Of a DNA stretch of 29,985 nucleotides, positions 1 to 6,620 are shown one piece after another. Within the stretch, counting starts at the first letter, position 1. Each line of letters starts with the position of its first letter. Made by a program: the position numbers and the translations under genes. This DNA is from a bacterium (GTDB taxonomy: Bacteria; Ratteibacteria; UBA8468; B48-G9; JAFGKM01): contig DAOOVW010000019.1 of assembly GCA_035370465.1 (NCBI GenBank), positions 1 to 29,985 of the forward strand. The letters run 5' to 3'. The notes below the pieces were generated by a model, which was given only the letters and a program-made list of their open reading frames with translations, had not been told where the DNA came from and searched no databases.

Positions 1-57
1 CTGGCCCTGGGGGAGGGCCGGGTCCCACTATTCCTTTCTTCCTTCTTTTTTCCTTTT
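1..57. other. GC-rich hairpin followed by a pyrimidine tract
   Basis: Positions 3-8 (ggccct) pair with 14-19 (agggcc) around a five-G loop, in a stretch far richer in G+C than the rest of the window. It is followed by a run of T and C at 31-57. It could be an intrinsic terminator of a gene lying to the left of the window, or the edge of a GC-rich repeat; the T tract begins some 10 bases after the stem, which is later than in a classical terminator. Confidence 0.35.
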
Positions 58-103
58 TTGTAACATTTTCATTTGGCAATTTGTAACATTTTCACTTGGT
101 AAT
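58..103. repeat. Tandem 23-bp direct repeat (two copies)
   Basis: Copies at 58-80 and 81-103 both start ttgtaacattttca and differ at only two positions. They lie directly upstream of the -35 box of the regulator promoter. Two readings fit: binding sites through which the XRE/cupin regulator (or another factor) controls this promoter, or the multiple terminal repeats of a lost insertion sequence; no transposase remains in the window. Confidence 0.7.
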
Positions 104-112
104 AACAATTCA

Positions 113-140
113 TTGACAAAATATTTTAAATGGGTATAAT
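113..140 (+). promoter_or_regulatory. Consensus sigma-70 promoter of the XRE/cupin regulator
   Basis: TTGACA at 113-118 and TATAAT at 135-140 are both perfect consensus hexamers, with a 16-bp spacer. Transcription would start at about 146-148, on or next to the ATG at 148, so a leaderless transcript is predicted. Confidence 0.8.
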
Positions 141-147
141 TTTGTAA

Positions 148-702
148 ATGGCTATAATAAGTATAGGAAATAAAATAAAAAAATTAAGAGAAAATAGAGG
201 AATACATTTAAGAACTCTTGCAGAAAGGGTTGGGGTTTCACCTTCTTTTATTTCCCAACTTGAAAATAATAAAACATCTCCGTCGCTTGTAACATTAAAA
301 AATATAGCAGATGCACTTGGAACAACAGTATCTTTTTTAATTGGAGATGAAAAAAAAGAAACAGAAACACCTGTGATGAAGAAGGAAGAATGGATTTTTC
401 AACAAATGGGAGAAGGTATTAAAATGTTTTATCTCACTTTTCCCGACCCTTATAAACAAATTGAACCACTTTTGTTTGTAATGGAAAAAGGGGCAAGTTC
501 TGGTGAAAACGTTTATCAACATTTTGGACAAGAGTTTGTGATGGTTTTAAATGGAAAACTTGAAGTTACATTGGCAGAAAAGAAATATGTAATTCATAGT
601 GGAGATACTATTTATTTTAATTCATATATTCCACATAAGTTTAAAAATGTTCATAAGGGAGTTACAAAAGTTGTATGGGTAGATAATCCACCCACATTTT
701 AA
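148..702 (+). CDS. XRE-family transcriptional regulator with C-terminal cupin sensor domain
   Basis: A 184-residue two-domain DNA-binding regulator. Residues about 8-62 form an HTH_3 (XRE) domain, with the recognition-helix region VSPSFISQLENNKTSPSL. Residues about 110-180 form a small cupin beta-barrel with YQHFGQEFVMVLNGKLEV and HSGDTIYF..PHKFKN, the glycine, histidine and proline pattern typical of cupin_2. Proteins of this architecture usually sense a small ligand and control adjacent metabolic genes; the ligand here is unknown. The start at 148 is chosen because it is in frame with the conserved N terminus; no Shine-Dalgarno sequence precedes it, in line with the promoter abutting the ATG. 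A weak 5-bp hairpin (676-680/690-694) followed by T8 may end the transcript. It sits upstream of the acetate-kinase unit, its probable target (inference). Confidence 0.9.
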   Translation: MAIISIGNKIKKLRENRGIHLRTLAERVGVSPSFISQLENNKTSPSLVTLKNIADALGTTVSFLIGDEKKETETPVMKKEEWIFQQMGEGIKMFYLTFPDPYKQIEPLLFVMEKGASSGENVYQHFGQEFVMVLNGKLEVTLAEKKYVIHSGDTIYFNSYIPHKFKNVHKGVTKVVWVDNPPTF

Positions 703-708
703 TTTTTT

Positions 709-737
709 TTGACTTTTTGTTAAGTATATATTAAAAT
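709..737 (+). promoter_or_regulatory. Probable promoter of the acetate-kinase unit
   Basis: TTGACT at 709-714 and TAAAAT at 732-737 are separated by 17 bp. The downstream gene has a strong Shine-Dalgarno sequence, AAGGAGG at 754-760, six bases before its ATG. This suggests that the three genes from 767 are transcribed separately from the regulator. Confidence 0.55.
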
Positions 738-766
738 ATTAAATGAAAATTAAAAGGAGGTAAAAA

Positions 767-1465
767 ATGGAAGAATTATTGATTAGTAAAACAAAGGGTT
801 TGACAGAAGAGATAGAGTATTTTGCTAATGAGATTATAGGCATGAAAGATACGGATAAGATGCTTAAAAGAATTGGCGATGAAATGAAATATCAGAATTA
901 TGATTATGTTGAGGAAAAAGAAAAAATGGTTTGTGGGGAAATAAGCGGAATTAAAAAGGAAGGTAGTTTTTACTTAATATCTGATTTAGGACAGGGAATT
1001 GAAGCAAATGGTATTCATAATGGAGTTATTACATCCATTTTTGTTGGGGCTCTTATTAAGAGATGTTTATTGCCTTTAAGGAATGATTTGAATGTTATTA
1101 TTTCTGATGAGGAAATTGAAAAATTATTTCAAAAAATTTCCTATAAAGGTGCAAAAGGAATAATAATTTGCAAGCCAACAAATTATCAAATTTATAAAAT
1201 CAACAAAGAAAAAGATAATTATGAGAAGTTAAATGGTTATTATTCTTTTGTTCACACATTGGTTTCTACTCTGGAAGAAGAAAGATATGAGACAGTTTTG
1301 AGAGAAAAAGAAATGCCAGTGACAACAACAATTCCTATTGTTGAATTTGGTGGAGATGATACTTTTGAGATAGGGAAAATAGAAAAAACAATTTATATAA
1401 TTACAAAGGTAGTAATAAGATGTGTTGGATTTCCTTTGTTTGGATGGTCCGCAGATGAAATATAA
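767..1465 (+). CDS. Protein of unknown function, first gene of the acetate-kinase unit
   Basis: I do not recognise this 232-residue protein with confidence. It has no signal peptide or membrane segment and appears cytoplasmic. The most patterned part is residues about 58-100, with CGEISGI, YLISDLGQGIEAN and then a hydrophobic helix. This faintly recalls the core of SpoIIE/PP2C-type phosphatases, where a GD..G pair and a DG.G turn bind metal, but the first Asp is Glu and I could not follow the rest of the fold, so treat that as a guess. It has a strong ribosome-binding site. Its last codons overlap the start of the acetate kinase gene (ATG at 1455), so the two are almost certainly translationally coupled. 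Confidence 0.75.
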   Translation: MEELLISKTKGLTEEIEYFANEIIGMKDTDKMLKRIGDEMKYQNYDYVEEKEKMVCGEISGIKKEGSFYLISDLGQGIEANGIHNGVITSIFVGALIKRCLLPLRNDLNVIISDEEIEKLFQKISYKGAKGIIICKPTNYQIYKINKEKDNYEKLNGYYSFVHTLVSTLEEERYETVLREKEMPVTTTIPIVEFGGDDTFEIGKIEKTIYIITKVVIRCVGFPLFGWSADEI

Positions 1466-2648
1466 AACTAAAATATTGGTTTTAAATTGTGGGAGTTCTT
1501 CACTTAAATTTAAGGTTATTTCTTTTCCTGAGGAGATAGAGATTGTTTCAGGCGAAGCAGAAAAAGTTGGGGTTAAAAGTACTACCTCATCAAGAATTAA
1601 AATGAGAATAGAAAATGATACTTATGAGATTAAAGAAAATTTACCGGACCATTTTTCTGCGTTTAAAACAGTTGTAAATTATCTTCAGGGGAAAATTAAC
1701 TTTGATATAATTGGACATAGGTATGTTCACCCTGGTAATGAAAAAAAGCATTCTTTAATTATAAATGAGGAGTCAATCAGATATTTAGAAAGCACACTCC
1801 ATTTTGCTCCTCTTCATAATCCAGTTTCTTTTTCAATGATAAAATTTTCTCAAGAAATTTTTCCTGATATACCTCAATATGCTGTTTTTGATATATCTTT
1901 CCATAATACAATTCAACCAGAATTTTCTACATATGCTTTACCATTAGAACTCTCACAAAAATATAATATAAAAAGATATGGGTTTCATGGGATTTCCCAT
2001 CAGTATGTTATGGAAGAGGCATTGAAATTCTTAAATGTAGAAAAGGAAAAAGTAAAAATTATAAGTGCACATTTAGGAACAGGTGGTTCAAGTTTATGTG
2101 CTATTAAAAATGGAGAATCAATACACAATACTATGGGTTTTACTCCTCTTGAAGGATTAATAATGAATACTCGTTCAGGTGATATAGACATAGGAATTGT
2201 TCTTTACATAATGTTTTTAAAAAAGTTCACTCCAGACCAGATGGATAACATTTTAAATAAACAAAGCGGATTGGCAGGTATTTATAAAGAAACATCAGAT
2301 TTAAGAGAAATTGCAAGTCGTGTTAATGATGATGGAAGGGCTGAAAAAGCATTTGATATGTATGTCAGAAGAATAAAAAAATATATTGGCTTTTATTTTT
2401 TAATTTTAGAAGGTTTTAATGTTTTAATTTTTACAGATACTCTTGGAGTGGAAGTTCCTTTATTAAGAGAAAAGATATGCGATGAAATGGATTTTCTTGG
2501 TATTAAATTAGATAAGGAAAAGAATAAAAATTCTACTGATTATTGTTTAAAAGATATTTCAGCAGATGGGTCAAAAGTTAAAATTCTTGTTGTTCCAACA
2601 AATGAAGAATTGATGATTGCAAGAGAAATTTATAGGGGAATAAAATGA
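1455..2648 (+). CDS. ackA: Acetate kinase (AckA family)
   Basis: Acetate kinase interconverts acetyl phosphate plus ADP and acetate plus ATP. Family landmarks are present in order: N-terminal phosphate motif NCGSSSLKFKVI, HRYVHPG carrying the substrate Arg, FDISFHNT with the catalytic Asp, RYGFHGISH with the active-site His, MGFTPLEG, NTRSGDIDIG with the second catalytic Arg, and TNEELMIARE with the metal-binding Glu. The adenosine-loop motif, usually GGIGEN, is changed to DTLGVEV, and the usual HLGNG is HLGTG. The start at 1455 (397 residues) is preferred to 1422 because it aligns with the family N terminus. It overlaps the gene before it, and its stop overlaps the ATG of a degenerate paralogue. 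A butyrate-kinase-like or other short-chain substrate cannot be excluded. Confidence 0.85.
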   Translation: MKYKTKILVLNCGSSSLKFKVISFPEEIEIVSGEAEKVGVKSTTSSRIKMRIENDTYEIKENLPDHFSAFKTVVNYLQGKINFDIIGHRYVHPGNEKKHSLIINEESIRYLESTLHFAPLHNPVSFSMIKFSQEIFPDIPQYAVFDISFHNTIQPEFSTYALPLELSQKYNIKRYGFHGISHQYVMEEALKFLNVEKEKVKIISAHLGTGGSSLCAIKNGESIHNTMGFTPLEGLIMNTRSGDIDIGIVLYIMFLKKFTPDQMDNILNKQSGLAGIYKETSDLREIASRVNDDGRAEKAFDMYVRRIKKYIGFYFLILEGFNVLIFTDTLGVEVPLLREKICDEMDFLGIKLDKEKNKNSTDYCLKDISADGSKVKILVVPTNEELMIAREIYRGIK

Positions 2649-3679
2649 TACTTTTATTAAATCCGTCTATATATAAAATTGAAATTACTGGTTCTGATGA
2701 TAAAAGTAATTCATATGAAATTGAGGAGATAAAAAAACTTTCTTTATACAAAGACAAAACTGAGGCAATTAGTATCAGAATTCTCTGGGGTGGTGAATTT
2801 TTAAGAAATAAGGGACTTATTGATAATAACTTTATAGAAAAATATAAAGGACTAATAACTTTTTTTCCAGTATATGTCCCGAGAATAGAGAAAATTCTTA
2901 AATATCTTCTTGAAAATTTTCAAGATATACCCATTATTCCATTTTTTGAAGATAAATTTTTTCTTAATTTACCGGTTGAAGAAAAATATTACGGAATTAA
3001 TTCTTTCAGAATAGGGAGAATGAAAATTCGTAAAAGAGGTTTTCATGGAATTTTTCATGAATTTGTGTCTGAAAAATTTTCTTCATATAAAAAAATTATA
3101 TCAATTGTCTTAGATAAAAAAACAACAATCTGTGGAATTAAAAATAGGAAGCCACAATTGATAAGTATTGGATTTACTCCTCTTGAGGGTATAATGGGGA
3201 AAACAAGTTCAGGTGACTTAGACCCTGGAATTGTTTTTTATATGATGAAAGAATTAGGATATTCAATTTTTGAAGTAGATAACATTTTAAAGAAAAAAAG
3301 TGGTTTCTATGGGTTAACAAGATACAATAGAGATATAAACGAAATTTATAAAAATTTTTATAAAAAGGATGAAAAAGTTAATTTTGCCTTTAAAATTTAT
3401 AAAAAGCAGATAATAAAATATATAGGAGAAGCAATTTCTGTTTTGGATGGAGTTGATGCAATTGTGTTTTCTGGCGAATATGTAAAAGAAATGATATCAT
3501 TTATATATGAAATAATTTCTGAAATTTCATTTATTGGAATTAAATTGGGAAAAATTAGTAAATTTTCAGATAATATAGGTATAATATCTATAGAAAAAAT
3601 TCCAGTATTTTTAAACTTTTATACAGATAAAGAAATTATTTTTTATCAGACAGAAAAAGTTTTAAAAAATTTTGTTTAG
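2645..3679 (+). CDS. Degenerate acetate-kinase paralogue, possibly a non-catalytic partner subunit
   Basis: This 344-residue protein is clearly of the acetate-kinase family but shorter. KRGFHGIFHEF, IGFTPLEGIMGKTSSGDLDPGIVFYM, LKKKSGFYGL and KYIGEAISVLDGVDAIVFSG are unmistakable. Key residues are changed: the N-terminal GSSS loop is reduced to NPSIYK, the FD catalytic Asp region reads FFEDKFF, the Arg of TRSGD is Ser, the GGIGEN loop is absent (SGEYVKEM), and TNEELMIA is replaced by TDKEIIFYQ. The active-site His remains. The reading frame is intact and joined to the upstream kinase by an ATGA overlap, so it is maintained rather than decaying. As acetate kinases are dimers, a heterodimer with a regulatory or structural half is a reasonable inference. 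Confidence 0.8.
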   Translation: MILLLNPSIYKIEITGSDDKSNSYEIEEIKKLSLYKDKTEAISIRILWGGEFLRNKGLIDNNFIEKYKGLITFFPVYVPRIEKILKYLLENFQDIPIIPFFEDKFFLNLPVEEKYYGINSFRIGRMKIRKRGFHGIFHEFVSEKFSSYKKIISIVLDKKTTICGIKNRKPQLISIGFTPLEGIMGKTSSGDLDPGIVFYMMKELGYSIFEVDNILKKKSGFYGLTRYNRDINEIYKNFYKKDEKVNFAFKIYKKQIIKYIGEAISVLDGVDAIVFSGEYVKEMISFIYEIISEISFIGIKLGKISKFSDNIGIISIEKIPVFLNFYTDKEIIFYQTEKVLKNFV

Positions 3680-3697
3680 CACCCCCTTTTTCCTCAT

Positions 3698-3733
3698 GTA
3701 GAACCCTGTTCTCAAATGAGAACAGGGTTCTAC
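3698..3733. repeat. 17-bp perfect inverted repeat (hairpin)
   Basis: The arms at 3698-3714 (starting gtagaaccctg) and 3717-3733 are perfectly complementary around a 2-base loop. It lies between the ackA paralogue on the + strand and the tRNA/fumarase operon on the - strand, so it may act as a terminator for both. Neither side has a proper T tract, so a dispersed palindromic repeat is also possible. Confidence 0.7.
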
Positions 3734-3800
3734 GCTATCAACTGAAAACCCAAATTTAAAATCTGTTAAAATAGAATTGTTTTTTATGGAAAAGATAAAA

Positions 3801-3876
3801 TCGGGGGAGAGGGATTTGAACCCTCGACCTCAGCGTCCCGAACGCTGCGCGCTAAACCGGACTGCGCTACCCCCCG
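3801..3876 (-). tRNA. tRNA-Pro (anticodon CGG)
   Basis: The reverse complement folds into a full cloverleaf. A 7-bp acceptor stem pairs CGGGGGG with TCCCCCG (one G-T pair), with discriminator A. The anticodon stem CAGCG/CGCTG encloses the loop TTCGGGA, giving anticodon CGG. The T arm contains GGTTCAAATCC. No CCA is encoded. It lies 28 bases downstream of tRNA-Arg. Confidence 0.95.
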
Positions 3877-3904
3877 TTTTCTCCAGACCTGGTATGGAGA
3901 AAAA
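3877..3904. repeat. Palindromic element between the two tRNAs, copy 1
   Basis: ttttctcca at 3877-3885 pairs with tggagaaaa at 3895-3903. The core, 3881-3899, reads ctccagacctggtatggag and is nearly identical to 18821-18839. On the - strand it sits between tRNA-Arg and tRNA-Pro, where it could serve as a processing or termination hairpin. Confidence 0.7.
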
Positions 3905-3978
3905 TGTGCCCAGCCAGATTTGAACTGGCAACTTCCAGGTCCGCAGCCTGGCGTTCTATCCAGTTGAACTATGGGCAC
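3905..3978 (-). tRNA. tRNA-Arg (anticodon GCG)
   Basis: The acceptor stem GTGCCCA pairs with TGGGCAC, with discriminator A and no encoded CCA. The anticodon stem CCAGG/CCTGG encloses the loop CTGCGGA, so the anticodon is GCG, reading CGC and CGU. The T arm contains AGTTCAAATCT. Most bacteria read these codons with an ACG anticodon deaminated to ICG, so GCG is unusual. It starts four bases after the stop codon of the fumarase beta gene and is probably transcribed with it. Confidence 0.93.
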
Positions 3979-3981
3979 TTT

Positions 3982-4503
3982 TTATTTATAAAGATAATTT
4001 CCATAAATATCAATCCCAACTATTGCAGGAAAATTTTCAACTTCTACTTTATAAATACCTTCTGCCCCTAATTCTTCAAAAGCAATAAGTTCTATTTTTC
4101 TTACAAATTTTGATAAATATGCTCCACAGCCACCAAAGGTAATTAAATATATTGCTTTATATTTTCTACATGCATTTATAACTTCTTTGTTTCTGCTCCC
4201 TTTTCCCATTGTTCCTTTAAGTCCTATTTTATATAGGAGAGGAGTAAAAGTATCCATTCTACTACTTGTTGTCGGACCAAAAGAACCGACTATTTTCCCC
4301 GGTGGTGCAGGAGTTGGACCAACATAATAAATAAGATTGTGATTAAGAGTAAATGGTAAATTTTTATTTTCTTCTATTAACTTAAAAATTTTTTTATGTG
4401 CTGCATCTCTACAGGTATAAAATATTCCATTAAGAAATATAAAATCCCCAATTTTTAAGTTCGCTAATTTTTTTTCATCTACTGGAAAGAATATTTTTTT
4501 CAT
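3982..4503 (-). CDS. Class I fumarate hydratase, beta (C-terminal domain) subunit
   Basis: This 173-residue protein matches the Fumerase_C domain of two-subunit, iron-sulfur fumarases and tartrate dehydratases, which convert fumarate and malate in the cytoplasm. Visible hallmarks are TCRDAAHKK near residue 30, GPTPAPPGKIVGSFGPTTSS, MDTF, GLKGTMGKG and FGGCGAYL. Its length is normal for the split form. Its ATG overlaps the stop of the alpha subunit gene in an ATGA junction. Substrate (fumarate or L-tartrate) cannot be settled from sequence; with no other tartrate genes nearby, fumarate is more likely. Confidence 0.92.
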   Translation of the reverse strand: MKKIFFPVDEKKLANLKIGDFIFLNGIFYTCRDAAHKKIFKLIEENKNLPFTLNHNLIYYVGPTPAPPGKIVGSFGPTTSSRMDTFTPLLYKIGLKGTMGKGSRNKEVINACRKYKAIYLITFGGCGAYLSKFVRKIELIAFEELGAEGIYKVEVENFPAIVGIDIYGNYLYK

Positions 4504-5336
4504 AATTCAAGTTTCTCAACTCTATGAGCCCAGCATGAAATACAAACACTAACTGGCAGTCCAGCAATATGTGTTGGATGTGTTTCAATCTTTAAATCAA
4601 GGGCTGTTGTTTTTCCACCAAAACCGCCTGCCCCTATTTTTAGTTTATTTATTTTTTTCATAATTTCTAATTCCCAATTTCTATACTTACTTTTTTCTCC
4701 AATTTTTAAAAGAGATATTTTTGCCAGTAAAGGAGACATTTCAAAAGTCCCGCCAATTCCAACTCCAACAAAAATTGGAGGACAAGGCAAAGAGCCTGCC
4801 TGTTTTATTGTATCAACTATAAAATTTTCAATTCCTTCTTTTCCATCAGCAACATTTAACATTTTCATCTTACATGTATTTTCAGAACCAAATCCCTTTG
4901 CCATTATAGTAATTTTTAATTTATTTTCTTTGCCTTCAAAAAAATGTATTACACAAGGAGTATTATATCCAGTAAAATTCCTATCAATTGGCTCAACAAC
5001 AGAATTTCTCAAATATCCTTTTTTACTCCCATCTTCAATACCAAAATTTATTATATCTATTAAAGAAGGAAATGGTCCTTTTTCAATTTTTACATTAGAA
5101 CCAATTTCAACAAAAACTACAGGATATCCTGTATCCTGACATAAAGGCAATTTTTCTTTTTTTGATATTTTTATATTTTCAAGGACTATTTTAAGATATT
5201 TTTTTGAAAGTCCATTTCTCTCCTGGTAATATGCTTTTTTTAAATATTCCTCAATATTTTTTGAAACTCCATAGTTAATATCTATTATTAAATTTGATAC
5301 TTCTTTTATAATCTGTTTATATGAGATTTTTTTCAT
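4500..5336 (-). CDS. Class I fumarate hydratase, alpha (N-terminal domain) subunit
   Basis: This is the catalytic, [4Fe-4S]-binding half of the two-subunit class I fumarase. The three cluster cysteines are recognisable in LCQDTGYP, in GSENTCKMKML and in VCISCWAHR near the C terminus. The Gly-rich KIGAGGFGGKTTALD and THIAGLPV segments are also typical. The start at 5336 (MKKISY, 278 residues) is preferred to the longer frame opening at 5375 because it fits the family N terminus and follows a GGTGGGA ribosome-binding site. It overlaps the end of recO by 20 bases, which places it in the recO transcript. Oxygen-sensitive clusters of this type fit an anaerobe. Confidence 0.93.
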   Translation of the reverse strand: MKKISYKQIIKEVSNLIIDINYGVSKNIEEYLKKAYYQERNGLSKKYLKIVLENIKISKKEKLPLCQDTGYPVVFVEIGSNVKIEKGPFPSLIDIINFGIEDGSKKGYLRNSVVEPIDRNFTGYNTPCVIHFFEGKENKLKITIMAKGFGSENTCKMKMLNVADGKEGIENFIVDTIKQAGSLPCPPIFVGVGIGGTFEMSPLLAKISLLKIGEKSKYRNWELEIMKKINKLKIGAGGFGGKTTALDLKIETHPTHIAGLPVSVCISCWAHRVEKLEL

Positions 5337-6057
5337 TTTCCCACCATATTTTGTCAATATCGCTATGGAAATCAAGAGTTGTGTTAATATAAAAATTTAA
5401 CTTATTTAAAATATCTTTATGAATACTTTTTATTATTTTTATTTTATCAAAGTCCAGAGTATCAAACATCCTCATTATTTTAAGAACAGGAAATGAAATT
5501 CTGACTGGATTTATATCTTTTTTATTACAATTTCTACAAATAATTCCACCTAATTTCCCGCTAAAAAAGTACATTTTATCTTCTTTATTACAGGAAATAC
5601 ACTTTTCTAAATGAAAACCATATCCAAGAGATTTTATGAATTTTGTTTTAAAAAAAGTTAAAACAATTTCAGGATTACTTGCTTTTTCTAAATAATTACC
5701 AATTTCTAATGTTAATTGTAAAATTTTGTTATCCTGTAAATTTTCTGGTGTAAAAATATCTAAGAGGTTAAGTATATAGAACCAGACATTTGAATTCTTT
5801 TTCTCTTTTATTTCAAAATTGTTCAACAGGCTCGGAGAACTAAAAAGATTTAATTCACCTTTCTTTTTGTAAATCAATGTAAAAATATGAGAGCCGGGCT
5901 GAAATGTTAAAGGTGCTATTTTGCTTTTTTCACTTCTTACTCCTTTCAAAACACCTTTAATTTTTCCCATGTTTTCAGTATAAATACTTAGTATTACACT
6001 TGTTTCTCTAAAATCAAATTTTTTTAAAACAATTCCTTCACTCTTTATTGGTGGCAT
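5317..6057 (-). CDS. recO: DNA repair protein RecO
   Basis: RecO loads RecA onto SSB-coated single strands in the RecFOR recombination pathway. The N-terminal OB fold begins PPIKSEGIVLKKFDFRETSVILSIYTENMGKIKGVLKG (shown in part: SEGIVLKKFDFRETS), and the C-terminal half carries a zinc site, CISC near residue 155 and CRNC about 20 residues later. The ATG at 6057 (246 residues) is taken as the start; the frame extends three codons further to a TTG at 6066, but the ATG gives better spacing to GCGGGA. It overlaps the end of the DUF502 gene and the start of the fumarase alpha gene. Confidence 0.9.
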   Translation of the reverse strand: MPPIKSEGIVLKKFDFRETSVILSIYTENMGKIKGVLKGVRSEKSKIAPLTFQPGSHIFTLIYKKKGELNLFSSPSLLNNFEIKEKKNSNVWFYILNLLDIFTPENLQDNKILQLTLEIGNYLEKASNPEIVLTFFKTKFIKSLGYGFHLEKCISCNKEDKMYFFSGKLGGIICRNCNKKDINPVRISFPVLKIMRMFDTLDFDKIKIIKSIHKDILNKLNFYINTTLDFHSDIDKIWWENEKNLI

Positions 6058-6619
6058 TTTCAGCAAATCCCGCAGAAATCATAATTTTAAATCCTTCTTC
6101 AACTGAGATATTAAGTTTTTCAACCATTTTTTCTGGAACAAGAACATAAAAACCAGTAGTTATATTTGGGACAGTTGGAACAAATATACTTAAAAACTTT
6201 TCTTCTTTTATCAGTTGTGATTCGCCAGTAATAAAACCAACTGTATAACTTCCATCAAAAAATTTTATTTTTGCAACTCCTTTAAAAATTTGCTCTTTTT
6301 TACTTGTAACACTCTGAACAATACTTTTAATAAAATTATAAATTCTATTTAAAACAGGGACTTTTTCAAAAATAACTTCAATTCTTCTTAAAAGTTTCTT
6401 TCCAATGAAATTTTGAGTAAGAAAGCCAATAAAAAGAATGATTAAAATAAGCGAGAAAAAGCCAATTCCTGGGGTATATATATGCGGGGAAAATTTTTTT
6501 AATAAATTGCCTATAATTCCATCTAAAAAGACAATTATTTTATATAAAATCCATATTGAAAGAGAAATTGGTATTATAAAAACAAGCCCTGAAATAAAAT
6601 ATTTTCTTAGTTTTCCCAT
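6038..6619 (-). CDS. DUF502 family membrane protein
   Basis: This 193-residue inner-membrane protein has two membrane segments, at residues about 8-33 and 52-70. They are followed by a conserved soluble part with VPVLNRIYNFIKSIVQSV, VGFITGE and FVPTVPNITTGFYVLVP. The last motif is the hallmark of DUF502. The molecular role of the family is not established. A Shine-Dalgarno GGAG lies in the last codons of the preceding gene, and only one base separates the two. Its place between the lipid kinase/phosphatase fusion and recO agrees with an envelope or lipid-related role (inference). Confidence 0.88.
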   Translation of the reverse strand: MGKLRKYFISGLVFIIPISLSIWILYKIIVFLDGIIGNLLKKFSPHIYTPGIGFFSLILIILFIGFLTQNFIGKKLLRRIEVIFEKVPVLNRIYNFIKSIVQSVTSKKEQIFKGVAKIKFFDGSYTVGFITGESQLIKEEKFLSIFVPTVPNITTGFYVLVPEKMVEKLNISVEEGFKIMISAGFAENATNKE

Positions 6620-6620
6620 T

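Noticed and set aside
2000..2191. Open frame on the - strand inside the acetate kinase gene
   Set aside because: It is a shadow of ackA, without a ribosome-binding site or family resemblance.
3784..3978. Open frame on the - strand across the two tRNAs
   Set aside because: It is made of tRNA sequence; spurious peptides of this kind are a common artefact over tRNA genes.
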